Below, piece by piece: positions 1 to 9,776 of a DNA stretch of 60,000 nucleotides. Source of the DNA: Symbiodinium natans. Taxonomy: Eukaryota > Sar > Dinophyceae > Suessiales > Symbiodiniaceae. How positions within the stretch are numbered: the stretch's first letter is position 1; each line of letters starts with the position of its first letter. Where the stretch lies: positions 1-60,000 of the forward strand of contig CAJNDS010002768.1 in NCBI GenBank assembly GCA_905221605.1, in the 5' to 3' direction. The translations under genes were made by a program, and so were the position numbers. Below the pieces are notes generated by a model. That model was not told the origin of the DNA. It worked only from the letters and a program-made list of their open reading frames with translations, and ran no database searches.

Positions 1-313
1 CCCCCCCCCCCTCAAGCGTAACAGCCGTAGCTGTGCCACAGTTGGTTTGCTTTCACGTATTTCCAGACCTGTTATTCGGAAGTTCCCTGCTTTCGAAACA
101 CAGCCTTTGTTTCGAAACACAGCCCCTGTTTCGAAACATGGATGTCACAGCCACAACTGCTTCACAAAACGATATCCAATCTCACCTTGGTTCCAGCGCT
201 ATATCTGAAGGTTGCGATGTCACATGTGCGAGTAAAAGGATATCTGCTCATAGTATTCTCGCGTCCCCGGGGCCTACAGGACATGTCTTTATGATGTGGG
301 TGCTAATAATGTA
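1..313. other. Window edge, no gene recognised
   Basis: The window opens with a C-run. Positions 90-140 hold a short imperfect tandem repeat of the string TTTCGAAACACAGCC. Short open frames exist but none resembles a protein I know, and no splice context or array flank supports them. Confidence 0.5.
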
Positions 314-1820
314 GGGTTATAAGGTTAAAAATCCTATAGAGTTTAGCGTTATGACCCTAAACCCTATATGCTTTAAGGCTTAAGGAAAACAGTAAAGTGG
401 TTAAATCACTGAGGGACTAGGGTTGCGTTTTTGCAATGCCCTAAACCTTAAACTCTAAACCTTTAACCTCTTATAGGGTTTAAACCCTAAAGGGCTAACC
501 CGGTAGGGTAGATAAACTCTGACCCGAAAGGGGCCCTATAGGGTTTAAGGCTTAACCTAGTTTGAATGCCCAAACTTAAATTTAAATCCCCAGGCCTTAA
601 ACCTCTGAAAACCTTATAGGGCTTAAAGGCTTTAATGCCTAAACCTGATGAATTTAAGATCCTTAAGCCTCAAGGCCTATAATATAAGGTTATAAGGTTC
701 TAATCCTATAGAGTTTAGCGTTATAACCCTAAAGCCTATATGCTTTAATTAAGGCTTAAGGAAAACAGTAACATGATTAAATCCCTGAGGGTCTAAGGTT
801 ACGTGTTTGCAATGCCCTAAACCTTAAACTCTAAACCTTTAACCTCTTATAGGGTTAAACCTTTAAAAACCGGTTATAGGGCTTAAATGTTTTAATGTCT
901 AAACCTGATGTACCTAAGGTGTGGGCATTTATACCTTCAGCTTTATAACCCTAAACCCTATCTGCTGTAAAGCTTAAGGTAAACAGTAGGGTTTAAGTCT
1001 CAAGGCCTATAATATGGGGTTGTATCAAAACCCCGCAGTCGATTTTGAAAGGAATTGCCCGAAGCGTTTGGGCCGTGCTTCTGACTCGTAAAACGATAAT
1101 CAAGAAAATAAACCGATAACTTTGTAGTAACAGGGCGGGAAGGCGCTATTCCAGTGATAAGCTTGTACTACAAATACATGAAAACATTGAAAACCCAGCC
1201 TGCTCAGCTTGCACTACAAATCAACGGAAACCTAGCCGGTTTCAGTACTAAGTACAACAAATCAATGAAAACCCAGCCTGCTCAGGGGCACGTCCGTTCC
1301 AGTACTAAGCTTGTACTACAAATCAACGAAAACCCAATCGGCTCACGGGAACGTCGGTTCCAGTACTAAGCTTGTACTACAAATCAACGAAAACCCAACC
1401 GGCTCACGGGAACGTCGGTTCCAGTACTAAGCTTGCAGGATGAATAGATTTAACTCGGGGTTTTTATACAACCCCATATAGGGTTACAAGGTTCTTATCC
1501 TATAGAGTTTAGCGTTATAACCCTAAACCCAAACACTATATGCTTTCAGGCTTAAGGAAAACAGTAAAGTGATTAAATCCCTGAGGGTTACGTTTTTGCA
1601 ATGCCCTAAACCTTAAACTCTAAACCTTTAACCTCTTATAGGGTTTAAACCCTGTAGGGCTGCACTATAGGGTTTAAGGTTTAACCTAGGTTGAATGCCC
1701 AAACCTGAATTTAATTCAACCTTTAAAAGCCTTATAAGGCTTAAAGGTTTTAATGTCTAAACCTGATGCACCTAAGGTCAGGGCATTTATACCGTCGGCG
1801 TTATAACCCTAAACCCTCGT
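314..1820 (+). repeat. Three tandem copies of a ~350-bp degenerate telomere-like repeat
   Basis: Copies start near 314, 681 and 1,480. All share the same ordered landmarks: GGTTATAAGGTT, CCTATAGAGTTTAGCGTTAT, GGCTTAAGGAAAACAGTAA, TTTGCAATGCCCTAAACC and CTAAACCTGATG. The boundary between copies 1 and 2 reads CAAGGCCTATAATATAAGG. The same boundary between copies 2 and 3 is interrupted by a 460-bp element. Internal words such as CCCTAAACC suggest distant origin from telomeric sequence, but the unit is now a complex repeat rather than a 7-mer array. No coding potential is evident. Confidence 0.85.
1016..1475. mobile_element. 460-bp TIR element with 4-bp target duplication
   Basis: The element begins GGGGTTGTATCAAAACCCCG and ends with the inverse of GGGGTTGTATAAAAACCCCG, so the 20-bp terminal repeats match at 19 positions. 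ATAT is duplicated directly outside (1,012-1,015 and 1,476-1,479). Removing the element and one ATAT restores the repeat boundary seen at about 680, an internal empty site. Inside are tandem 61-bp units, the last two (about 1,308-1,430) nearly identical and carrying AAATCAACGAAAACCC and CCAGTACTAAGCTTG. No transposase is encoded, so it is non-autonomous. The superfamily is unknown. Confidence 0.85.
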
Positions 1821-2214
1821 ACATCTGCTTTGCACTCGCAACAAAATCAACTTCATCCAAAACACTGCATCACATTCAAAAAAAACTCCGCCTCACAACA
1901 GTCCCCTCTCCAGAAAGGACTGTTGGTTTAGGGTGTAGGGTGGGTGTTTCAGGGCTTTGCTTTTTGTTAGGGCTTCAAAATTTTCGAAGGAGGGTTTCAG
2001 GGTTTAGGGGGGTTTCAGGGCTTGGTCTTTAGGGCTTTCTGGTTTTTGGACCAGGGTTTAGGATTTAATGTTAACGTCGCTTTAATAAACCCCCCCCCGC
2101 CCCAAATCTTGTTTTGGTCCCCGGGGTTTGGACGGGTCAAAAAAAAGAGAGGGTGTCAATAATGAGGATTCTGGGGTCTGGGGTCTGCGGTCTGGGGGTC
2201 TAAAGGTTTTAAGT
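1820..2214. other. Degenerate telomere-like sequence, no gene seen
   Basis: The stretch around 1,930-2,070 is a decayed mixture of GGGTTTAGG and GGGCTT words, followed by a C-run near 2,090. An open frame crosses it at 1,766-2,032, but its translation is the repeat itself and is not treated as a gene. Confidence 0.5.
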
Positions 2215-3005
2215 AAAAAAAACCTGGCTTTGAGATCTCTGGCGGCTTCCTGAATTCCAGGACCCGAAGGCTGAAGTCTTAAGCTTCAGGGATTCTTGCC
2301 TTGAGACTTGGACCAGGACCCGAAGCCTGAAGTCTTGAGCTTAAGGGTTCTTGTCTTGAGACTTAAAGGCAGCCATTTAAACTTGAGGCTTCCTTGGTTC
2401 CCCCCCCCCTCGCCGAAATTATTATTGCCACCCATTTACTATTGTCATTTTGGAGGCCCATAAGGGGCACCCTTTCCGGACTTGTTTTCGAGCCCCGGCG
2501 GATAAGGATTTTAGTAAAGAAACCTTGATTTCAGACCTCTGGCGGTTTCCTGAATTCCAAGACCCGAAGGCTGAAGTCTTCAGCTTCAGGGACTCTTATC
2601 TGAAGCCTTAGAGGAACACCTGCTCCTCTGAAGAAAGAGGCCTGAAGCAGCAGTTTCTCGCAGCTCTGGAGCTGCAGCAATCTCAAGAGGCACCTGCTTC
2701 TCTGAAGAAACAGGCCTGAAGCAGCAGTTTCTCGCAGTTCTGGAGCTGCAGCAATCTCGCAAGACAAGCAATCTCAAACGAGATCTGCTTCTCTAGAGCC
2801 TCGGAGCTCGAAAAGTATTCTCTGCAAGTAAAATTTCGGATTCCTGGCCGGCCAAATATTACTGTTGTCACCCCATTACTATTTTCACCGGACCCCCCTA
2901 TATGGACTTGTTTACACACATCGGCCCGAAAACCTCCCGTAATGGAAAGTAGTCTTCGGCTGAGCCCCTCTGGCCCGACGAATATTACAGTTGCCACCCC
3001 ATTTA
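2215..3005. repeat. Block of local duplications, partly tandem
   Basis: A segment containing CTTCCTGAATTCCAGGACCC and GAAGGCTGAAGTCTT occurs at about 2,240-2,310 and again at 2,540-2,600, with a shorter copy near 2,305-2,375. A 74-bp unit containing CCTGAAGCAGCAGTTTCTCG repeats in tandem at 2,641 and 2,715. A third motif (ATTACTGTTGTCACCCCATT and relatives) recurs near 2,425, 2,865 and 2,980. Open frames on the minus strand here echo the tandem unit and are probably not genes. Confidence 0.7.
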
Positions 3006-3107
3006 TAGATGTGAGGTTAACATTAGGGTTAGGGTTATAGGGTTCAGATGCTTGGGGTGTTGGGCGGTCTCAAGCCTCGGTTGTGATGGTTCAGCATATT
3101 CTTGACA

Positions 3108-3213
3108 CGACCCAGGAGCAACCTGGGAATAACAATGGGCACCCTTTTGGGGTTTAAAGGGGCTTATACGAGAGCCTAAACCCAAAACAAAAGAGGAATA
3201 ATACCAGGGTCGG
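3108..3213. mobile_element. Degenerate copy of the GGGTGCCC...TATAAGGGAACC element (family M)
   Basis: The core GGGCACCCTTTTGGGGTTTAAAGG followed by GGCTTATACGAGAGCCTAAACCC resembles the interior of the intact copies at 23,820 and 41,093. Ends are decayed (GACCCAGG against the inverse of GACCCTGG), and no target duplication is visible. Confidence 0.5.
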
Positions 3214-3310
3214 AATAGTTACTAGTAGTATTCCCTTGTGGTCCCTACAGAATTATACTCAACCACCCCCCCCCCTCCAAAAAAAGAGTCTAATTGTTAA
3301 GGCCCTTACA
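3205..3310. repeat. Dispersed repeat family G, copy 1
   Basis: The opening GGAATAGTTACTAGTAGTAT plus TCCCTTGTGGTCCC, then a C/A-run, then TCTAATTGTTAAGGCCC, is shared with 6,118-6,225 and 53,574-53,700. No terminal repeats could be fixed. Confidence 0.6.
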
Positions 3311-4051
3311 TTGCTGGTCTACTCTGGGTCCTTGTTGACGCTTCTACTTGGAGGTTCAGGGAACTTACTAACCCAATCATAGCTGCACTTATAACCCAAT
3401 TATAGCCCTATTAGGGTACTTAAGGGGCTTATAAGCAGGCTATAACTACACTTCTACGTACTAGGGGTAACCTGAACCTCCAAGTAGGGATGGAGGCCAG
3501 CCAAGCGCTTGCGGGCATCCGCATTCGTCCGCATTGAGCCCCGGACGCCAAGCGGTCATTGGTATGTCCCTGCCGGGGGCGGAGGCATAAGAATCGAATG
3601 GTTTAGGGTTTAGGGTTTAGGGTGTAGGGTTTAGAGTTTAGGGTTTAGGGTTCAGGGTTTAGGGTTTAGGGTTTAGGATGTAGGGTTTTGGGGCGCATTC
3701 GAGGACACGGTGAAAAGAATGAAAGGGTTTATGGATGAGGGTTCAGGGTGGGTTGAGGTTCAGAAGGGCGAGCTTTCAGGGGGTTAGAAGGCTTAATTGA
3801 GGGTTTGAGAGGTTTACGACTTTGAGAGGTTCATGAGGAGGGTCTCGGTTCCTCAAAACCCACCCTCCTCCCCCCCCAACCCCAGCAAAGGGCTTAGAGC
3901 TTGGAAGTTTTTAGGGATTCAGAGGTTTAGGGTAGGGCGTTTAGGAGATTGGGTGTTAGGCTTGGGATTTATGGTTGACGGGTTTAGGGTTGTTAGGGCT
4001 TTGGGGTTTTGGAGATACAGGGAACAGGGGTTGCGGCTTCGTGTTCAACGG

Positions 4052-4159
4052 CTGCTATTAGCTTAAGAACCTCCCAAAAAAGAAAAAACATCTAATCCCC
4101 TTATTGCCCTCATGGGGAAGAGTATTCTTCCTCTTTGAGTGTTCTTAAGCAAACAGTAG
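4052..4159. mobile_element. Short TIR element, family N, copy at 4.05 kb
   Basis: The left end CTGCTATTAGCTTAAGAAC pairs with the inverse of CTACTGTTTGCTTAAGAAC at the right end (about 16 of 19 positions). It matches the family intact at 31,649 and 56,390. The flanks (ACGG and GGGG) do not form a clean 4-bp duplication, so the insertion is old or the boundary is off by a base or two. Confidence 0.65.
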
Positions 4160-4874
4160 GGGGTTAGGCAAGGGTCGAGCGCTAAAACCCTAAACCCTAA
4201 ACCCTAAACTTAAGCCCTAAACCCTAAACCCTAATTAAACCCTAAACCCTAAACCCTAAACCCGAAACCCTAAACCCTAAACCCTAAACCTTGCTTCGTG
4301 GTTGAGTGAACAACCGAGGCCCGGGCGCTGTAGGCATCTATCTTCAGGCACCTGAGGCCGCGTGAGCCCTAAACTTTACTAACCCGAAACCCTAAACCCT
4401 AAACCCTAAACCCTACACCCCCTAAACCCTAAACCCTAAACCCTAAACCCTAACTCCCAAGTTCAGGACTATCTCCATCATTTGACACCTCCCTGGGTCC
4501 AACACACTTCAAGCCTAAGCCACACAGACCACTGGAATTTCGAGCATAGCGGGCTGATGGCCGGGCTTGGGTTTAGGGTTCACAGGGTTTATGGGGTTTA
4601 TAGGGTTTATAGGGGTATAGCGTCGAACTCCGTGTCAGAACTCCCTAAAGCCTAAAGCCTAAGCCCTCAGCCCCCAAAGCCGGTCAAGAAACATGCAGCC
4701 CATCCAAACACTAAACCCTGCACCCTAAACCCTAAACCCTGGGCTCATAAGGCTTGTACCCCCCAACTAAAACGACACCTGGCGTGGGTTGGGGCCGGGG
4801 TTTAGGGTTTAGGGTTTAGGGTTTAGGGTTTAGGGATTGAAGGGCCTAGAAGCATTTAGGGCTTGGAGGGTTGG

Positions 4875-4955
4875 GCTGTCATCGCTGAGCCTCTGACACT
4901 TGCGGAAATTGCTGGAGGGCGGCGGCCAGGCGCTTGATCATCGACTCGCCTGCGC
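4875..4955 (-). CDS. Possible small exon, protein unknown
   Basis: The minus strand reads GESMIKRLAAALQQFPQVSE and then AQR before a stop, a helix-like stretch. It sits between an array on each side, the lower-coordinate one TTTAGGG (4,799) and the higher CCCTAAA (4,957). Only composition and context support it. Confidence 0.3.
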
Positions 4956-5924
4956 CCTAAACCCTAAACCCTAAACCCTAAACCCTAAACCCTAAACCCT
5001 AAACCCTAAACCCTAAACCCTAAACCCTAAACCCTAAACCCTAAACCCTAAACCCTAAACCCTAAACCCTAAACCCTAAACCCTAACCCTGAACCCTGAA
5101 CCCTAAACCCTAAACGAGGACAATTTCCGAAAGTTCCCTCAACCCCGAGCCCTGAAACTCCAAGACCCTGGGCATTTCATGCTTACAGGGTGCGGGGCGC
5201 AAAAGGCACCCTAAACCCTAAACCCTAAACCCTAAACCCTAAACCCTAAACCCTAAACCCTAAACCCTAAACCCTAAACCCTAAACCCTAAACCCTAAAC
5301 CCTAAACCCTAAACCCTAAACCCTAAACTCATCTCAACTCCGGGGTAGAGTTCAAGCAAGTTTTTTGGGGTTTAGGCCTTTTGACTCTATAGGAGCTTCG
5401 CCCTACACCCTAAAACCGTAATCACAACCTTCAGGCCATTTCATGGTTTAGGGGGGTTGGTAAACTTAAGAGGCTGAAGACCCCGAAACCTTCAACCCTA
5501 AGCCCTAGACGCGAAGAGCTGTATAAGTCTAGGGTTCAGGGTTCAGGGTTTAGGGCTTAGGGCTTAGGGGTTAGGGTTTGGGGTTTAGGGTTGATTAATG
5601 GGGGTCTGATACCGTGGCTTCTCAACCCTGGTAAGATCCCTACGCTCCCGAAAGCCCCGAAAACTCCCTATATTTCCACTCGAATCCTCAAGCCCTTAGC
5701 CCTAAAACCCCAAATTGTCCCAATTCCCGCCCTAAACCCTAAACCCTAAACCCTAAACCCTAAACCCTAAACCCTAAACCCTAAACCCTAAACCCTAAAC
5801 CCTAAACCCTAAACCCTAAACCCTAAACCCTAAGCCCTAAGCCCTAAGCCCTAAACCCTAAACCCTAAACCCTAAACCCTAAACCCTAACCCTAAACCCT
5901 AAACCGTTGGCCATATAGCGCCTT

Positions 5925-5997
5925 CGGTCGCTAGACTGGCCGTCCCTGGGCTGAAGGAGATCGACTGTTGGAGCAGCTGGTCAATGGCCGCCTGGGG
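5925..5997 (-). CDS. Possible small exon, protein unknown
   Basis: The minus strand is open with QAAIDQLLQQSISFSPGTAS at its start. CCCTAAA lies on its low-coordinate side and TTTAGGG-like sequence on its high side, the same flanking pattern as better-supported exons. No family is recognised. Confidence 0.35.
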
Positions 5998-6117
5998 TTT
6001 AGGGTTTGGGGTTTGGGGTTTGGGGTTTAGGGTTGTAGGTTTGGGAATGTCAGGGTTTGGGGACCTGGGTTTAGGGCTTGGTGTTTAGGATGTCCGCTGT
6101 TTAGGAGGTCCCCTGAA

Positions 6118-6225
6118 CTCGGAATAATTACGAGTAGTACTCCCTTATTCGTCCCCATACTATCATACAAAAAACAACTTCAAAAACACTCCTCTAATTC
6201 TTAAGGCCCCTATATCCCAAGGTTT
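6118..6225. repeat. Dispersed repeat family G, copy 2
   Basis: CTCGGAATAATTACGAGTAG, then ACTCCCTTATTCGTCCCC, then TCTAATTCTTAAGGCCCC, matches the copies at 3,205 and 53,574 in the same orientation. Confidence 0.65.
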
Positions 6226-6245
6226 TAGTGTATGATTTGGGGGTT

Positions 6246-6333
6246 TACGATAATGGGGGGCCCCTAGTGTAGACCTACAGATCGTAGGATTCCCTTATAA
6301 TAAGGACCCCAATAGGGTACCCCTATTTTCGTA
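6246..6333. mobile_element. Short TIR element, family H
   Basis: The left end TACGATAATGGGG pairs with the inverse of TACGAAAATAGGG at the right. The interior TCGTAGGATTCCCTTATAAT then AAGGACCCCAATAGGGTACC recurs at 16,814-16,903 and, without its left end, at 28,985-29,040. No target duplication is clear. About 88 bp, non-coding. Confidence 0.6.
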
Positions 6334-6447
6334 GAGCCTTATTTTGGGTTTAGGGCTTGAGGGCCCACATTCATCTCTGGGTGTTAAGCTGCCATGCCTT
6401 CGTCATCCCCAGAATACCTCCATCCATCAAAAGCCATTAGGGTGGGG

Positions 6448-8530
6448 TTTAGGGTTTAGGGTTTAGGGCTTCGGGTTCAAGGTTTAGGGCAATTCAAAAT
6501 CCCGAAATTCTGAACCCTGCTCAACCCCAAATCCTTAAAACCCCAAACCCTAAAACCCTGAAACCCTAAACCCTAAAACCCTGAATCCCGAAAAACCTGA
6601 AAACCCTCGAGCCCCAAATCCCGTCTAAGCCCGATCTGGAGCTCTGCAGCCTGTAGCGTCTTAGGGTGTCGGGGTCCGAAACCCTACGCTTGTAGGAAGA
6701 AATTTCGGAGAGAACAGAAACCCTAAACCCTAAACCCTAAACCCTAAACCCTAAAGAGGCTCAAAGCCTTAACCCCGTTAGGGCTTTGGGGTCTTCGGGT
6801 CTTAAGTTAGGGTACTATGGCGGGCCTGTGCTTTTGCCACAGAGGCATCCAATCGCGAGAAGAGCCCCTGATCCAAAGGGTTCAGCCCTAAACCCTAAAC
6901 CCTGACACTAAACCCTAAACCCTGAACCCTAAACCCCAAACCCTAAACCTCTAAACCCTGAACCCTAAACCCCAAACCGAAGATTTCGGGTTCGAGGGAT
7001 GGAGGTCGGTTCAGGGGTTTTAGCAAGGTTTGGGGCTTCAAATTCAGAGTTTAGGGTTTCGGGCTTGGGGTTTAGGGTTTCGGGCTTGGGGTTTAGGGTT
7101 TAGGGCTTGGGGTTTAGGGTTTAGAGTTTAGGGTTTAGTTAGGGTTTTGGGATTGAGGCTGAGATTTCGGTTTCATAGCTGCAGCAAAGCGGTCGACAAG
7201 AAACATGAACACGCTGCAGTTCACATTTTAAAGGGTACCGAAACAAGGAATTGTGTGTCAAAAGTACGAAGATTCCTCCTATGTAGCTAAGGCCTTTACC
7301 AGGTATGCCTTTCAACCATGCGTCGGAAACTGTAGTCAAAGCTGATTCGCATAAGCCATCGGTGAAACGTCACAGTGTTCCGCATTGGTCCCAATCACCT
7401 CCACACCCCCGCCCCCCTCTCTCTCGCTCTCTTTCTTTCTGTCTCTCTCTGTCTCTCTCTCTCTCTCTCTCACATACACACACACACACACCCACGCCAT
7501 CGAACCTGGCCCTCACAACCTAAAGCCTCGATCCATGAAACCTGAAACCATGAAAGCCCTAACCCCTAAACCCTAAACCCTAAACCCTCAACCCTCAACC
7601 CTCAACCCTAAACCCTAAACCCTAAACCCTAAACCCTTAAGCCCCTTAGAGCTTAGCGCCCCTCGAAACCCCATGTACGGCCCATGCCTCGATGTCACAC
7701 ACTGCATCCCGGTCCTTGCGAAGGCACGGGACAGCTCTGAGTCCCAAGCACTGAAACCAAAACCTCTCTAAACCCTAAACCCTAAACCCTAAACCCTAAC
7801 CCTAAACCCGAAACCCTAAACCCTAAACCCTGAACCCTAAAACCCTATATACCCTGTGGACCCGAAGCCCCTCAAACCTACACCCTCAGCCCCCTACAAC
7901 AGCACAGCAAGTTGTTCCAACCGGGAAATCAACCCGGGCTAAGCCCAGATGGTTAGACCTGAGGGCTTCTTCGCCCATGCAGTATATCAAACCGGCACCA
8001 AACACGACAGAATACCCACCCAGGGGGTCTGCAGAGCGAAGGCAGGAAGCAGTTTAGGGTTTAGGGTTTAGGGTTTTAGGGTTTAGGGTTTAGGGTTAGG
8101 GTTTAGGGGCGAAAGTTCCGGATTTGGGGGATACAATACAGCCCACCATGGCTCTGAAGGGCGGTAAAGGAACCTTCGCCCAAAACTAAAACCGAAATAC
8201 CCCAAACCCTGAACCCTAAACCCTAAACCCTAAACCCTAAACCCTAAACCCCAAAACCCTGAACCCGAAACCCTAATCCCGGAATGTGAATCCAGAGATA
8301 AGAATGCACTAAATCCTAAGCCCTAAGATTTACACCCTAAACCCTAAACCCTAAACCCTAAACCCTAAACCCTAAACCCACGATGCAAAGGACTCTGAGG
8401 AGCTAGCAAAGGCTTGGTCATGCCACTCTTGCAGAAGCTGTCTGGCAGCCTGCCAGGTTTAGGGTTTTGGGTTCGTTTAGGGTTTAGGGTTTAGTTCAGG
8501 AGGGTTTAGGGTTTAGGGTTTAGGGTTTAG
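6448..8530. repeat. Telomeric arrays and degenerate derivatives
   Basis: Arrays lie at about 6,448-6,475, 6,718-6,757, 7,025-7,137, 7,560-7,640, 7,768-7,835, 8,053-8,104, 8,214-8,275, 8,334-8,378 and 8,455-8,545. Several are mixed with CCCTGAA, CCCGAAA or CTTGGGG variants. A CT-then-CA microsatellite fills 7,415-7,492. I saw no convincing gene in this stretch. Confidence 0.85.
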
Positions 8531-8734
8531 GGCTTTAGGCGGTAAGGTTTAGGGTGGGAGGTAGCTGGACTAAACCCCCACAGTTTGGGGCTTTCGGCTG
8601 AGCGGCCTCCACCCAAAAGGCTCCTATGTAGTACCTTTTCTAGTAGTCTAGAAGAAACCCCCCTAACCCCCCCGCCTCCCGGATCCCCCCCCCCCCCCGC
8701 CAAAATTGCCAAAAGCCTCAAAGGGGTTTAGGGT

Positions 8735-9365
8735 TTAGGAAAGGCTGTCTTCTGGTGACGACGTGCCCTCAAGAGACAGAAGCTTGTCACGACGCGCTGC
8801 ACTCTTTTGCCCTGAGCCAGGCAGCCCCAAAAAGAGCCTTCAAGCGCCAGAAGCGCTTGCACCGCGCAGCTGAGATAGGCTCCTCTTACACGATGAGACC
8901 TATGTACAACGCGAAGCTGCAAAGAACAGGATCACGTGCTTCCTTGGGAACGAAATGAACCCTAAAATTGGGGGGGCATATAGCCTATACTGCCTATACT
9001 GCTATAACTCCTATTGAGGTCTGCGGACCATAAACCTTTTTAAGGTTCATTTCCCAAGGTTTATACATGCGCCGACGCTGATTGAGCGAATTGCATTTGT
9101 CCACACGCACCAAGGAAGATGGAGGATCGAGGCAGCACGTCCTCCAAAGAACACTCAATCCGAAGCTGTATACTCCAAAGCCCTTAACCCAAGAAGTTCT
9201 CTTGACTTCCTTGGTGGCTAATGGTGCAGCTACATAAGTGCAATGGCATGCATGCAGTTGCGAGGATTCGATTCTGGTGTTAATTTGCTTTCCCAAACCC
9301 TTAATCTGAAACATCAACGCAGGTCCAATGTTGCCCGTCGTCCAGGAAAATGAGCATGCCATGCA
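8735..9365. other. Array-free stretch, coding status unresolved
   Basis: This 630-bp stretch has ordinary composition and no telomeric words. Frames are open on both strands: 8,755-8,958 plus (67 aa, basic) and 8,994-9,362 minus (122 aa, starting MACSFSWTTGNIGPALMFQI). Neither resembles a family I know, and both strands being open at once weakens each. It may hold exons, but I cannot say on which strand. Confidence 0.3.
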
Positions 9366-9668
9366 ATAAGCCGCGCGACCATCGAGTCGCTAAGCCCTAA
9401 ACCCTAAACCCCAAACGTCCACCTCAACAGTACATACTTCACCATGAAGTCACGATGTAGAAACCACTTCGAGGACCAAACATGCCCTCTTGAGGTACAC
9501 GGCCCCTCAGCGTGTTTAGACTCTAGACCCTCGGAATCCTGTTATCCACAAACCCTAAGCCTCTGAAACCTAAACCTTGAACCCTCTAGACCCTCTAGAC
9601 CCTCTTCACCCTCTTCACCCGCTTAACCCTCTTCACCCTCTTAACCCGGGTTTAGGGCTTCGGGTTTT

Positions 9669-9776
9669 GGAGTTTGGCTGAGGCCGCCCTCATTGTCAAG
9701 GGCCGCGCCGCGGGGCATGTTGGCCGCTCTGGCATCACCTCCGAATTCTGGTGGTCCCCAGGCCAGAACCTCATTT
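9669..9776 (-). CDS. RCC1-like exon island (o)
   Basis: The minus strand reads NEVLAWGPPEFGGDARAAN followed by about 17 residues, including a P-R-G-A-A-L-D-N stretch. It supplies the W-G-x-P-x-F-G-G-D half of a repeat. It is the last recognisable island of the gene in this window. Confidence 0.55.

Larger units (their letters stand above)
3600..5906. repeat. Cluster of interstitial telomeric arrays in both orientations
   Basis: TTTAGGG-strand arrays lie at about 3,600-3,687 and 4,799-4,843. CCCTAAA-strand arrays lie at 4,183-4,292, 4,383-4,454, 4,957-5,115, 5,211-5,331 and 5,730-5,906. The longer ones have 15-24 near-perfect 7-mers. They are not a chromosome end, because unique sequence separates them and orientation switches. 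The spacer at 4,870-4,955 holds a possible minus-strand exon; the other spacers show nothing recognisable. Confidence 0.95.

Noticed and set aside
3600-5906. A true chromosome end (telomere)
   Set aside because: Arrays are short, occur in both orientations and are separated by unique sequence across the whole window, so they are interstitial.
7305-7576. ORFs over the CT/CA microsatellite
   Set aside because: Ser/Leu and Thr/His runs come from the dinucleotide repeats.
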